From NCBI GenBank assembly GCA_010093485.1, contig MU001508.1, positions 634,051 through 698,050 of the forward strand: 64,000 nt of DNA. The letters run 5' to 3'. The stretch comes from Karstenula rhodostoma CBS 690.94. Taxonomy: Eukaryota; Ascomycota; Dothideomycetes; Pleosporales; Didymosphaeriaceae. A program made the position numbers and the translations under genes. Position 1 is the first letter of the stretch; each line of letters opens with the position of its first letter. This document shows positions 53,301 through 64,000 of the stretch, piece by piece. Under the pieces are notes generated by a model, which was given only the letters and a program-made list of their open reading frames with translations, was not told the DNA's origin and searched no databases.

Positions 53301-56300
53301 CTACTGAGGCCGCTGCTCGGGTCCATTCCCTTCAGTCCATGCCCACCCGTCCATCGTCACGAAGTGTTCAGCCTGAGTTCCTGTAGGCGCCGGTACAGGG
53401 TCGTTGCTGGTGGATGATAAGTGCAATGGAAAAGCGTGCTGCCACGTAGTCATCGGAGCACTCTCCTGCGTGTAAGCAGGGGTGACCTGGTTTCTGTAGA
53501 GCAACTGCGAGAATGCCAGCGTGGGCTCTGAAGCACTCGAAGACGGTGCCGCGGGCCGAGCCGCCCATGATGGATGCACGTTGGGGCCGTTGAAACCGAT
53601 GAACTGCGCCGGAGCTGACGTCGTCGTGTACGCTGGTAACGCTTGCAATGAGGGCCGCGGGGAAGCAAAATGCGACATCATTCGATGCGATTCGCCGGCA
53701 TCCACCTTTTCGCTCCAGTTGCCCCCGGTCTTGGCCGTTTGACTTTGGTATCTTCGCCCCTGACTCTCCCCGCACTGGTCGGTGCCTTGTGGCTCGGATG
53801 TAATGCATGGCGGAGGCCCCTGGTGTACCGACGGGTACGAGTGATGTCTCAAGTGAGGTGGGGGTTGTTGATGAAAACCGATCGGCGGGCCTCCCATGCT
53901 GTGTTGGTGACCATGCTGTTCTTGCAGGAATGTGGCAGACGTCGGAGACGAAATCGGAGCTGTCAGACCCTGTGGCTGAAAGTTCTGCGAGGGCGCTGTC
54001 GAAAACGTTGCGAATCGGTCTGGTGCCGATCTTGGGGTCCCTGGTGCATCATGCCTCTGTTCCGAGGATCGAGCATCCCGAATTTCATCATACAGTCTCG
54101 GCTTCGTCTCATCCAATTGCACCTCTTCGGCTTGCTTTTGACCTGCTTCTTCCTTCAGTTGCATGAGAAGCGAAGATCCGCCTTCTGAAAAGCCCCGCGA
54201 GACGCTCCATGTCAACGGCGCAAAAGCTTCCGGGACGAAGGACTGGAGGCCGGGGTCTTCGAGCAGGAGCATGCCGGTGTTACCCATCACGGTATCATGC
54301 ACGCCGCCTGAGCCCTGTCGAGCCTCACTTCCATTCCCATCCGGCATATCGACATCGCAACTTGAAACCCCGCCTCTTGACAATATGGGCGGATGCATTC
54401 TGACGTGTGTGTCGGGTGCGCGATTCATTCGCCCCAGTTCTGCCAGACCCCAGCTCACCCTCTCTACAGCCATGCTTGCGAGCTCATGCACCCCGTTCTT
54501 TTCCAGTTGCTGGAACACAACGTATGCTTTTTCCACTTTCGCAATCCGGCTGAGCTCTCCCGTTTCCATTGCATCGAGTAGCAGTATCATGCATGAGTTG
54601 AACGCTTGTTGACCCATGGTCCAGGTGATCTGAGCAGCTGGAACTCGGAAGTGGAAGAAAAGGAAGGCCGCAAGAAGATCCTGGGATGATGATAGGACTA
54701 AGGCTCGACCCCTCAGTGAGGCCTTTGGAGAACCCGGGGCGGAGGGATATGCGTTGACGGGTTGGAAAGATGCCGGTGTCGCGCGTGTTGCCGATACGTT
54801 CTGGTGATGGAAGAACTGTGCCGTCTGTTTTTCGATGCGTTGTCGATTGAGCAGGATCAGGTAGGTATGGGTTTTGCAGTAGAATACTGTATGTGTAAGC
54901 AACTCACGTGAGCGTTGGTGGACCAAATTATGGCATGACACACCAGCTGCCATGGTCCCAAGTGGCCATTCTGGTATCTCTTTGTTCTTGTCCAGCCAAG
55001 ATTCGTCGAACTGGAGCATCTCCGGCATGGTGTCGAGGAGATTCCTAAGCTGATCTGTGAATTCGTCGATCCTATTATTGCTAAGGCGATCGCTGCTCAG
55101 TATTTGCCTTGCCAAAAGGGTGAAGTGGTTGGCAAACTCTCCAAATCGTAGCATCTGTGGGTTCGTTGTAAGCTCATGCGGTGGAGGGCAGTCTCCAATG
55201 CCACTGATGCCGAGTGGGCGACCTAGAGTCATCGAATACTCTTGATCCAAGTGCAACATCCACCACCATATTGTTTGCCGGATTGAGCATTCCCTTTGTG
55301 TGGGTGGAGCCGGGTCAAGATATTTGGGATGTCGATGCAGGCCGATGGAGTGTGCGAGGCGAATGGTAGTTCCAAACAATGTCCATGCATCGAGGAAGCG
55401 TCCACTATTAGTCAGGAAGGGACCGATCATGATGAGTGCCTGTATACCAAGTAGGGATGGTTTATGCATGAATGAGGCCATGCGCAACGCCTGCATGGCT
55501 GCCGCAACTGATTCCCCTATTAGATTCGTTTGAACGAAGGTTTGCTCGAACACTGACCGTAGACGTTTCCTCTTTGTAGTTCTGCCTTCATGGTGTCTGC
55601 TTTCCATTGGCCTCCGGATCTGTCCCAAGCCGAATATTGGGAGCCCAGGGCCAAAGCTGCAAAAAGAAGTGCCAGCATATCAGGGCACATCTGCGCATTC
55701 TTCCGGGGATCTGAAAGAAAGCGTTCCACTTCGTCCCGTGTAATTTCCATTGGAATGTGAGGGAATGCGCAAAGATGGACTCGCTTCTCGAAAAAGTTGA
55801 GATACTCCAGTAGCTCCTCGGTCGTGGGAAGACAACTCAGTAGCTCCGGAATACACTCCTCGGGTGTTGGCTTGAACAATGTCGGGAATGGATGAGGAGG
55901 TGGAGACTTGGAAGTATACATATCGGGACCGCGAGGCATAAGGTGCGCAAGAGACTGCGACGATCCAGGAGCAAGGTGGATAGTGGCGAACTGCTCTGCT
56001 TGTCAGGTGGGGTTACCCGATGAAATGTTTGCACCTACATCTGTCACGACGTTGGCAAGTCCTGGGCTACCAAAATAGATGCTGTCAGACCATTCGGATC
56101 CCTGGAAGCGCTTCTGCTTGGCCGCGCGACGTCTTTGCGACAACCCGGTCGGCCGTTCACCAAATTGCGAGTCCGGCGAGCCACCATGGTCGGACTCATG
56201 CTCCTCTAGGGGAATCTTCGAGGCCCGTAACCGTTCCTTCAGACGAAGGTTCTCAGCACGCAACTTCCGGATCTCGTATGACTGTTGAATGGGGGCGTAG

Positions 56301-56531
56301 TCGCCTCCGTCTGCCACGAAGTGGCATTCCTTCGGCGCTCCTCGAGCGCAGCATGCCGAGCATGGCTTGGTTCGATCGCACTGTGTGGAATTAGCAAACT
56401 CGGTGAGTTGAGCTGAGCAGCCTACTGGCCTTGACTTTTCTTTCGCGACACTTTGTGCACGACAGTAGCTGACGAGACTGTTGGGTTTGGTGTCTTCTCT
56501 TGAGACCGGGCACAAGTGCTGATTCAGTCAT
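53301..56531 (-). CDS. Zn2Cys6 transcription factor, large, with GC-AG intron
   Basis: Exons 56430-56531, 56035-56380 (3' end uncertain), 55558-55995 (5' end uncertain) and 53301-55516 give about 1033 residues. The zinc cluster Cys25, 28, 35, 41, 44, 53 is only complete if intron 1 is 56381-56429, which starts GC (GCCAGT) and ends CACAG: SCTKCRERKVK joins CDRTKPCSAC. A coiled-coil (EIRKLRAENLRLKERL) follows. The fungal_trans domain (residues about 200-560) shows PPHPFPTLF, ALGSQYSAW, AWTLFGTTIRLAHSIGLHRH and IRQTIWWWMLHLDQEYSMTL. The final 450 residues are Gln/Pro/Ser-rich. Intron 2 as drawn is only 39 bases. The regulated pathway is not known. Confidence 0.85.
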
Positions 56532-57659
56532 TTTGAGTGAGACCTACACGTAGCGCTGATGGCAACATCCAGGTGATTGACTTCGAAAAGGTACTAAACG
56601 ATGTGGACTTGGTCTTTCGGAGAAGTACGGCCGTGGTAGGTGAGAGAGCTATATAAAGCTTGACTAGGCGGAGACTGGTTTAGGCCAACAAGTCCAATTG
56701 ACGGTACGGACCCCACACAAAGCTGCTTGCCCTATATGGACGCCGACGAAAGACTTACAGGCCAGGATAAGAGATTCATCCTCATTATTCGGCCAAAGGC
56801 ACTTTCGATTGGAGCGAAAAGAAAGCGCGCCGAGACGTAGAGTTGATGACCGACCGATTTTCGTATTACCATGCTAGTCTTGGTGCATCAAAGCCGCTGG
56901 CTTATTTGATCACAGGCATCTGATCGAGTTGCACAAGCTTATCGCCAAGTGATGGAACCCAGGGAAGGTGGCATGGGTACCAGCGGGCCGGGTCTGGTAT
57001 AATACGTTACCGCATGATACAGATCTCACGCTTACCATTGAAGCGGGCCGGTCCTCTGGAGACCCTTCCCCGGCTGTGCTGCATCTACCGGCCTGCCGTG
57101 GCCACTGCCTCGTTTTCCGGGTGCTGTCGCCTTGCTTTCTTTTTCTCGCTTAGAAAGCCCTCACGCCAGTGCCCGGAAGTGCGAGTGGGGAACGCGGTTC
57201 AGACAGATGCGCCTCCGGCTAGCTCCTCCGCTGTTCGTGTTATTGTGGCATTTAGCTAATGCTGGAGGCGTGGCCGATGCATCTGGCGATTAACACTGCA
57301 CTTTCACTCGGCCATTGTTCTCTTCCTCCCTATGACCTCGACGAGCACCGATACGTCGTCAGCATCCAGACTCGCTGTTCGAAATCTCAAATACCACATC
57401 GCCGATGCAAGTCAAGTGCTCCGCGTGTCGCCCGTGTAGGTTGTGGTTCTGTAGCACTGAACGCCTTATACCGCAACTACTACCCTCGAGTGTCTACATC
57501 GCCGAAACCGGATCATTTGTCAGAGGATGGCTCGCGGAGCATTAAGGCACTAGCGACGCCATGCGATGAAGGTTACACACAATACACGTGCCGGGGCAAA
57601 AGTCCTCAGATGGTAGCGACTCTTCCACGGCCGACCATTCTTCGCCAATTTCACGAATG
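56532..57659. other. Intergenic
   Basis: About 1.1 kb, upstream of the large regulator and ending in repeat copy C. No supportable gene. Confidence 0.45.
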
Positions 57660-57753
57660 CTGAGCTGATATTGATGTCTTCTTTGTGTTTTGGCACCCCC
57701 ACCGAGTTCCTGTACGTACTTCGTTTTGCCGCGGCTTGCAAAAGCGCGCGAAG
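57660..57753 (+). repeat. Dispersed repeat, copy C
   Basis: The core 57681-57753 (ctttgtgttttggcacc to gccgcggcttgc and gcgcgaag) matches copy A at 6449-6516 with a few changes, and its right part matches the inverted copy B at 8472-8504. On the minus strand it reads LLQAAAKRSTYRNSVGVPKH in an open frame that ends soon after. It lies just downstream of the exoribonuclease stop codon at 57807. Confidence 0.7.
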
Positions 57754-57806
57754 AGTCAACAATCGATTGATCTGTCTACCGGTTGTCTGAACCGAACCTT
57801 CGACTC

Positions 57807-60800
57807 TTACGCTGGGCCCTCTCGGCTGATAAGTCGGATTGGTACTGCGTGTATTTGACTCTTGAACGAATCGATATGGCTGATCTTCGCTTCCCAACGA
57901 TCGCCAACCTCATAGTCTCCGTCCGCGCTGCTTGCAAGAATGACACTCATACGGTACCCCTCAAACCACCCTTTCGACCCGTGGATTGGATCTGTTCGTT
58001 GTATTCGTACTGTGAAGGTATCTGGTAAAGGAGCCTCCTGGTAGTAGAACGCTCGCATGAATGCTTGCACCGCCCAGAATGCATTGGACTCTTTGTTCGC
58101 TTTTGAGATAACCCTCTCTCGGGGAGAAAGAGTGATGATGGACTCCTGCATTTGGCGATGAGAGAATGGCAGAATAGGACGGGGTGCATCCGCAAGTGCT
58201 CGTGCATCGAGCTTCTGACCAGTGCGTGCCTCATACCGCAACGCAGCTTCGATCTGCCAGTGAGCAATCATGTCGCTAAATCGCCGCAGCGGGCTGGTAA
58301 CCTTGATGTAAGCTTTGGCGCCAAGGACGTGGTGTGGAATAGGCGAAGAATGTGCTATGGAACGGCCTAAAGCGCCAAGGTAATTTTGTGCAGTAAGCAT
58401 GGTCAAGTGGCCGTTTTTCTCAAGTTCTGGGTAAAGAACCTTTTCGCGGAATTCTTTTAGGGAGAGAGGCGCGGTTGGAGACTCCACTGTGCCCCTGAAC
58501 ATGACGGGAATACCACGCTCAGCACACCAAGACCCTGCCGTGCGACAAGCAAGAAGCATCATCTCTTCAACAATGTTGCTAGTATCAATAGTCTCGCCAA
58601 AATATCCAGCGTTGTCGTGAGGTTTATCGCCGCGAAGCTCGATGATGGGATCGCCTACCACTCGGCGTACTCTTTCAACGGATGGAGGCATCCACGTTAA
58701 GCCTCCTGCATCAGGCTTCTGATAGACAGAAACATCTGCCTTGTCTCGGCTGTATAGTCGGACCGCACCAGCAGCCTTGCGTCCTTTCCACAAAGACCGA
58801 GCTGCTGCATACAAATCACGGAGATTTTGAAGTTGCTCAGGAGCCAATTTGGGCAAGGGGCGACTCTTTTTATCGACGGGAACGTGACCGCCACCAACAA
58901 CTAAACGTTTAGCCTCTCCCGGTGAATGCTCATCCAGATAAATCGCCAGTTCCTCCGGGGTGATGCTGACGACCTTCCTGATGATGCCGTGTTGAATTTT
59001 GCTCTCCAGCGTGTTTCCGGAATCGTCAACCCGAGCACTAAACGTGATCACAGCCCGGTTGCTGCCAAGGCTGAAATAGTTTTGCGAAGCCCATGAAGGT
59101 AACATAGGCCACGACCTCTCTGGCGTGTAGATGGTCTCTGTCATGTGAGCAGCGAGGCCAGACAAAACGTGAGTCTTGCTGAAAAAGGCCGTTGGGTTGG
59201 CAACATGCACATGTAACCAGTACTCCGAGGGTTTGCCGTGTACTCTTTCGATGGAAACACCGTCATCGATTTCGTGGGCACCTAGGGAATCGATACAGTA
59301 AACTGTCGTTGCGCCCCAGTCCCGACGCATGTCGGCCATGGCATCCTTAAAATCTGGATTTCTCCTAGTTATCTCGGCTTTCGTGTTGAGAAGCTCTAGG
59401 TTGCGGGAGAGACGGACGGTAGGCAACATCAGATTCTCGTTATATATAACACGATTCTCAAATGGTGTCGTGACTCCGATCTCTTGCAAAAGCATTTGCC
59501 CCACGGATCTTCCCATCGCGGAGAGCGGGTTCACTGGCGACTGCACGAGGTCGTAGCAACCGATGGCTTGAAGAATGGAAGCGCAGGCCGCATGCAGGTT
59601 CGGCATGTTGGCAAATTGATCCATGAGTACCCAAGCTTGCAAAAAGCTGATGATTTGTCGATCGGCCGTGGTAAAATCATCGCCCCAGAAGGTGGTCTTT
59701 ATACCTGGCGAGTCTTGCGTGGATGATTCGTGAGAACGATCAGGTCCCACAAAGCCGAGCTTCGATCCGCGACTTTGTCGGCTTTCTGCGATAAGTCGCT
59801 GGGCTTTGTTCACAAAGAGGTGGATGTACCGAGCACCGGCGCTGCGGGTTGGCTGCTTCTTATCGTATGTGCTGGTGAGCGCGGCTTCGTGTTCCCGGTA
59901 CTCTCGGACCCATTCATGCACCGTTTCCACCATTTCGACATCCACTTTCGGCCTGATGGCGAATATGTTGGTCAAGCGTTGAGTGTTTGCATCCGTGCGA
60001 AATCGGAACTCGTTGTGCTTAAGCGCCTTTCGTACTGCTAGCAAGGCGGACGGAGATGGCGACCATGTCGGGTCACCTTTCCCAAGCAGCGTCTTCGCAA
60101 TCTGCGATAATGTCATCATACGGGTGCGGGTGGCATCGGCTAGGGTAGAGTAAGCAGAATCCAGCACCGGCGCATTCGTTCGGTAGATGCGCTCTGATTC
60201 TTCCGTGAGTTCAGAAAGCAGTTCCTGGACTGGGGCACCAATGTCCCGCGGTACTTGAACACTGTGCTTCGGTTGTACGCCCTCCGTCGCGGTAGGCATG
60301 TATGGAACTAAAGGCTCCAACAAGGCGGGATTGATTGCCCCGGGCACAGCAAAGGAGATGCGGCCCTGTCGAGAGAGTGTCCACCGTCCGTTGACAGAGT
60401 AGAACTGGCTGGTGAGTTCGATTTGTTGCACAAACACGGCCAAGACTGGTTCACGTCCGGGCTGGGACAGCTCGACAACGTCTCCTGGCGACAAGAAAAG
60501 TCCGATGGTCACGAGCTCGTCGTCGTCATTCTCATCATCCCGTATTTGTTCATCGCCTTCCACGTCCTCGTCGGCCTTGCTTCCAAAGCTGAGCTTGGCC
60601 ATGGTGTTCTGAATGTCGCCATGGGCCGGATGCTTTTCGAAGGCACTCAATTCCAGATCATCTGGCCCACCGAAAGTCTTGTTCCATTGCTCGAGATGCT
60701 GCCGTGTAGAGAGCTTATGTCGGCCTGGGTGCAGCAATGTTGGGTCGATCGAAGGCTCCACGGACGAAGCGAGAACAGCTTGCGAGGTCTTGGACGGTCA

Positions 60801-61006
60801 GCTTGACAGTTGCACGTGAAGAAATCCGCAGTACATACGCGTCTGGTATCGTGAAGAGCGCGTCGGGGAAGGCGCGACGCGAGTTTCGGCGCAAGTCCAT
60901 CCTTGCGCAAAGCCCTTTGAGTGAAGGATCGTCGTTGGTTCGAAAGACGCCATTGACACTGCCAACAGATATTTGGCGTCTGCCAGGATGATTTGAGCCG
61001 TATCAT
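57807..61006 (-). CDS. Mitochondrial RNase II-family exoribonuclease (CYT-4/Dss1-like)
   Basis: Two exons, 60839-61006 and 57807-60788, encode 1049 residues. The 50-base intron (GTATGT to TCCAAG) keeps the frame. The start MIRLKSSWQTPNICWQCQWR is an Arg-rich mitochondrial presequence. The middle and C-terminal halves are the RNB domain: TTVYCIDSLGAHEIDDGVSI supplies the catalytic aspartates, followed by SEYWLHVHVANPTAFFS, FSARVDDSGN, TIDTSNIVEEMMLLACRTAG and AYIKVTSPLRRFSDMIAHWQ. Length matches Neurospora CYT-4 and yeast Dss1, the 3'-5' exonuclease of the mitochondrial degradosome. Its partner, the Suv3-type helicase, is not in this window. The gene is divergent from the MoaD-like gene with a 342-base gap. 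Confidence 0.93.
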
Positions 61007-61348
61007 GTTGTGATTCTGTGGAATGCAGGCGGTTCTTGAAGTTCCCAATCTCAGAAAGTTGGGGAGGCGCGACCCGTCGGATGGTCCGAGCGCTCAGATT
61101 CGCAAGGTCTTGAACACTCACATGCCCTGCTTCTCCTCCACCACCACCCACTGCAAAAGGTATGTTCTACATTGTTTTTCTCACTTTTGTCAATTATGTG
61201 ATGAGTATAAAAATTATAGCATGTATTATCCGACTGGCGTTTTGCGCTGGAGGGCGGAGCAAATTTTTTTCTGACCCAATTTTCGATTCTTCCACGCACA
61301 ACGCATCGCACCGTGCCACGCTGACGACCCAAGCACACAGAAACAGCC
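61007..61348. promoter_or_regulatory. Divergent promoter, exoribonuclease and MoaD-like genes
   Basis: A 342-base gap between two start codons; it must hold both promoters. An AT-rich patch with TATAAAAATTATAG lies at 61205-61218. Confidence 0.5.
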
Positions 61349-61639
61349 ATGGCGCCATCAAAAGCCCCTGCAGGCCATTTCTCGATATTATACTTCGCCG
61401 CCGCGTCGACGTTCACGAACAGAGCCAACGAGCATCTGTCTGCTCCGGTGGAAGCTCGAGATCTGTTCTCCAAGCTCGAGGAACTGTACCCCGGCATCAA
61501 GGACAAGGTGCTGAGCAGCTGCGCAGTGACAGTCAATCTGTCCTACATCGATATTGATGGCGATGATGCCCCTGATCTTGGGGTGGTGATCAAAGAAGGC
61601 GATGAGGTGGCCATCATCCCCCCAGTCAGTTCAGGATGA
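61349..61639 (+). CDS. cnxG: Molybdopterin synthase small subunit, MoaD/CnxG-like
   Basis: Single exon, 96 residues, ATG in a GCCATGG context. The ubiquitin-like MoaD fold is visible from GHFSILYFAAASTFTNRANE through VEARDLFSKLEELYPGIKDKV to SCAVTVNLSYID and the terminal KEGDEVAIIPPVSSG. This subunit carries sulfur as a C-terminal thiocarboxylate for molybdopterin synthesis; the large subunit (CnxH-type) is elsewhere. The textbook tail is Gly-Gly, whereas here it is Ser-Gly with the terminal Gly kept. The gene is divergent from the mitochondrial exoribonuclease gene. Confidence 0.87.
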   Translation: MAPSKAPAGHFSILYFAAASTFTNRANEHLSAPVEARDLFSKLEELYPGIKDKVLSSCAVTVNLSYIDIDGDDAPDLGVVIKEGDEVAIIPPVSSG

Positions 61640-62351
61640 ACCGGCAAGGGTGGCAGACGTAGGTAAGACTGTGCATACCTTGGTGCACAGAAAGTAGTCG
61701 CTGAGCCAGGTACCGAGTGGACACGATGGCCCCAGGTCATAAACGAATCGTTCGTTCGAGGTGTTCCGGATGTTGAAGCCTTCAGCACTCTCCTGCGCTT
61801 TGGCATGTCACCGATTTCAAATGAAGGTCGGAAACGAGATGGCCAAGCTACACTTCACGGGATGGGGAATTGGCCTGTGACTCGGCAGTGCGTGCAGGCT
61901 GCGCTATTCGAGTTGACACTGACCCGACGAGTTCCAGACCGGAGGGTGCACTTGTATATATGTATAACAACAACCCCAGTTCAAATCCCACCCTGATCTT
62001 TACCTTTTTTTTATAAACTCTTTTTTTTTTTAAAATACGTTTATTTTCGAGCTGTTAGCTAGGGGAAGCACCTTTTTGTTAACATTTTTTACTACACTCG
62101 ATAACTCGATCTTTTTGTCATTATTTCCCTCCTGATAGTAGTTTACGTAGCCAATTGGATTTGGCGCTTTCGCCACTGCCTGTATGTGTACTCCTACATT
62201 GCCCAAGACACCCGCCTTGCGGCCTTCCGGTTGAAAGGCTTGGCGTCGCGCTTACGTCAAAGTGCATTTGTACTCTCCAACCCCGGCCGTGCCGCCTTCG
62301 AGTCGGTCCACGGTCTGTTCACTGTCCGACGCGCCGACGAGTATCGCAACC
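61640..62351. other. Intergenic with AT-rich tract
   Basis: About 710 bases. Bases 61985-62130 are AT-rich with A and T homopolymers (tttttttataaactcttttt). No gene seen. Confidence 0.5.
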
Positions 62352-64000
62352 ATGGCGGATCCTTCGATAGATCCCCGGCTGCAGCAATTCAGCTCTCTGC
62401 CACCGCGTTCTCTTGCGCCACAGTCGTACACTGCCGGCCCGGCGCAACCACTGCAAAACAACGCGACTCCATATTACCTACCCACGCCAAACAATGCGCA
62501 GGCGCGGCCGAGCAATATCGACCCGGCCTTCGAGCAGACGTCGCCGACAGGCCCAGAAGAATCGCACGACGAGGATGATCACGACGATGGCGACCTCGAC
62601 GGGTACGTTCCACTCGTCCCAACAGTACTGGGTCGAGAATGCGCAGTACAGCACTCAGACTGATGACGCAGCGTTGTAGGAAGATCGATGCTGACACCGT
62701 CACAGAACCCAGGGCACACCCGGCTCCGGCAAGTCCCCGCACGATCTGAAGAGACCACGCGCCTGCGATTCCTGCCGAGGACTCAAAGTACGATGCGACC
62801 AAGAGCGGCCGGACCAATCGTGCAAGCGATGCGCGAAGGCCAATCGCGCCTGGTAAGATATCGCTGTCTGCTACAGAGCCCCGTCAGAAGCTTGTGTATA
62901 CTGTGTTGTCCCAGGAGGTGCAGTGCAGTGCCCACGCTTTTGACCTGGTGCTGCATACGCCCTTTGCTCCGTGCTGATCGGCTTACCAGTATCACAACCC
63001 CACCAACACGCAAGCGTCAGAAGAAGGCCGACAGTCGAGTTGCTGAATTGGAGCGCAAGATCGATGCCCTTACCGCGACCCTGCACGCGCAGAAGGGCGC
63101 TCCCGAGCCCACCAGAACCTACCCTGGCATGCCACAATACGAAGGTGGTGGTCCAACTCCCTACCTACAACCGGAGGCGGGCTTCCGGGCGGGCAGCACG
63201 GTGCATGCCTGGTCAAATGCACCCTCCGCACAAGAGCAGTACCCAGACATACCGCCAGGGTACGGTCCTGCTCAGAGCATGCAGCGTGGGTCTGAAACCA
63301 AGCGGCGGAAACTTGGCGACGGAAGCAGCCACAACGCCACGATACCGGAGGATATGGACGCTGTCCATCGCGACTTGATCGAGCATATCGACATGAAGCG
63401 CACGGGAAGGAAGGGCATCCACACCGATCACTCCAACATCAACACGCTGGTCGATAGTCTTATGACCCCAGAAACCGCCGAGCGCATCTTCCAACGATAC
63501 GTGGCCGAGATTTGTCCACACTTCCCTGCAGTGCCCTTCCCAGCGGGCACCACTGCGCGAGAACTGCGGGAGAAGAAACCATTACTCTTTCTCTCAATCT
63601 TGGCCGGATCGTCCCACGGGGCTGCTGAACAGCTGGTTTCTCAGGATGTGCAACGTGACCTAACCAAAATCCTCAAGGACCAGTTTGCCGACATCATCTG
63701 GCGGAATGGCGAGAAGTCACTCGAAGTTGTCCAGGCGCTGCAAGTCGGCGTGTTGTGGTATCGACCACCGCTCCATTACGAACAACACAACTTTTACATG
63801 ATGGTCAACTGCGCTGCCGTCATGGCGCTTGATCTTGGCCTCGGCAGGCGAAATACACCAACTGTTATGAAGTTGGCCGTTGGGCCTTTTCGAAGATGTC
63901 ATCCCAACACTAGCAGCATTGAGTCCCGCAGAACGTTTCTTGTCTGCTACTATCTTTGTATGAGCATCACCATGGTCCTCCGGAGACCAATCTTGTTGCG
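62352..64000 (+). CDS. Zn2Cys6 transcription factor, 5' part (Leu3/War1-like layout)
   Basis: Three exons visible, 62352-62602, 62706-62852 and 62990 to the window edge; the gene continues beyond 64000. Splices complete GTQGTPGSGKSPHD and the sixth zinc cysteine (NRAC|ITTPTRKRQKK). The zinc cluster is Cys104, 107, 114, 123, 126 and 133 (RACDSCRGLKVRC...CKRCAKANRAC), followed by a basic linker and the coiled-coil RVAELERKIDALTATL. A disordered stretch with KRRK follows. The fungal middle region starts near TAERIFQRYVAEICPHFPAV and goes on through LQVGVLWYRPPLHYEQHNFY and ALDLGLGRR. The order (acidic N-tail, cluster, coiled-coil, PxV-type middle region) fits Leu3/War1-type regulators. No stop appears before the edge. 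Confidence 0.88.

Noticed and set aside
54903..54940. Possible 21-base intron (GTGAGT to CATACAG) in the large Zn2Cys6 gene
   Set aside because: Too short to splice and the frame is open through it.

Overview
The window looks like nuclear DNA of a filamentous ascomycete, most likely a dothideomycete-type mould. Coding genes are interrupted by short (about 40-70 base) GT-AG introns with CTAAC/CTGAC-like branch sites. The families are fungal: Zn2Cys6 regulators, a necrosis-inducing (NLP) protein, a CBM18 chitin-binding protein, a TRP/FLC-type channel, a CYT-4/Dss1-like exoribonuclease and a RelA/SpoT-ankyrin protein. The lineage is inferred from family content only. I saw no rRNA, tRNA or CRISPR array.

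Region 1 (1-6 kb) holds the 3' end of an NLP gene, a coiled-coil protein, a secreted chitin-binding protein with an acidic repeat tail, and an NAD(P)-malic enzyme. Region 2 (6-8.5 kb) has no confident gene. It contains AT-rich islands, is bracketed by inverted copies of a short dispersed repeat, and holds a Cys-rich reading frame. Region 3 (8.5-13.2 kb) carries an F-box-like protein and a Zn2Cys6 regulator.

Region 4 (13.6-23 kb) resembles a decaying catabolic cluster: an AtuA-like (acyclic terpene utilisation) gene broken by a frameshift and a 46-bp tandem duplication, an SDR, an EthD-like gene with an apparent 16-bp deletion, a second SDR, a macrodomain protein and a 3-methylcrotonyl-CoA carboxylase beta subunit. 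AtuA plus SDR plus a biotin-dependent carboxyltransferase recalls the bacterial atu pathway. Region 5 (23.7-29.1 kb) has a small unknown protein, a CorA-like membrane protein and a RelA/SpoT-ankyrin gene with two in-frame TAA codons (both explainable as CAA to TAA) and a frameshift.

Region 6 (30-48.5 kb) is mostly housekeeping: Ssu72 phosphatase divergent from an Nbp2-like SH3 protein, a TDT-family anion/dicarboxylate transporter, a 47-residue zinc-ribbon microprotein, a large TRP-like channel and a FYVE-RING ubiquitin ligase. A 4.15-kb gene-free stretch (34.2-38.4 kb) contains a degenerate array of roughly 50-base G-rich units that repeat CATGTGGGGAGG and TCTAAA-like motifs. This is the most unusual structure in the window.

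Region 7 (48.5-64 kb) is a 4.7-kb gene-poor stretch with a possible enzyme remnant, then a large Zn2Cys6 regulator with a GC-AG intron, a third copy of the dispersed repeat, the mitochondrial RNase II-type exonuclease divergent from a MoaD/CnxG molybdopterin synthase small subunit, and a Zn2Cys6 regulator running off the end.
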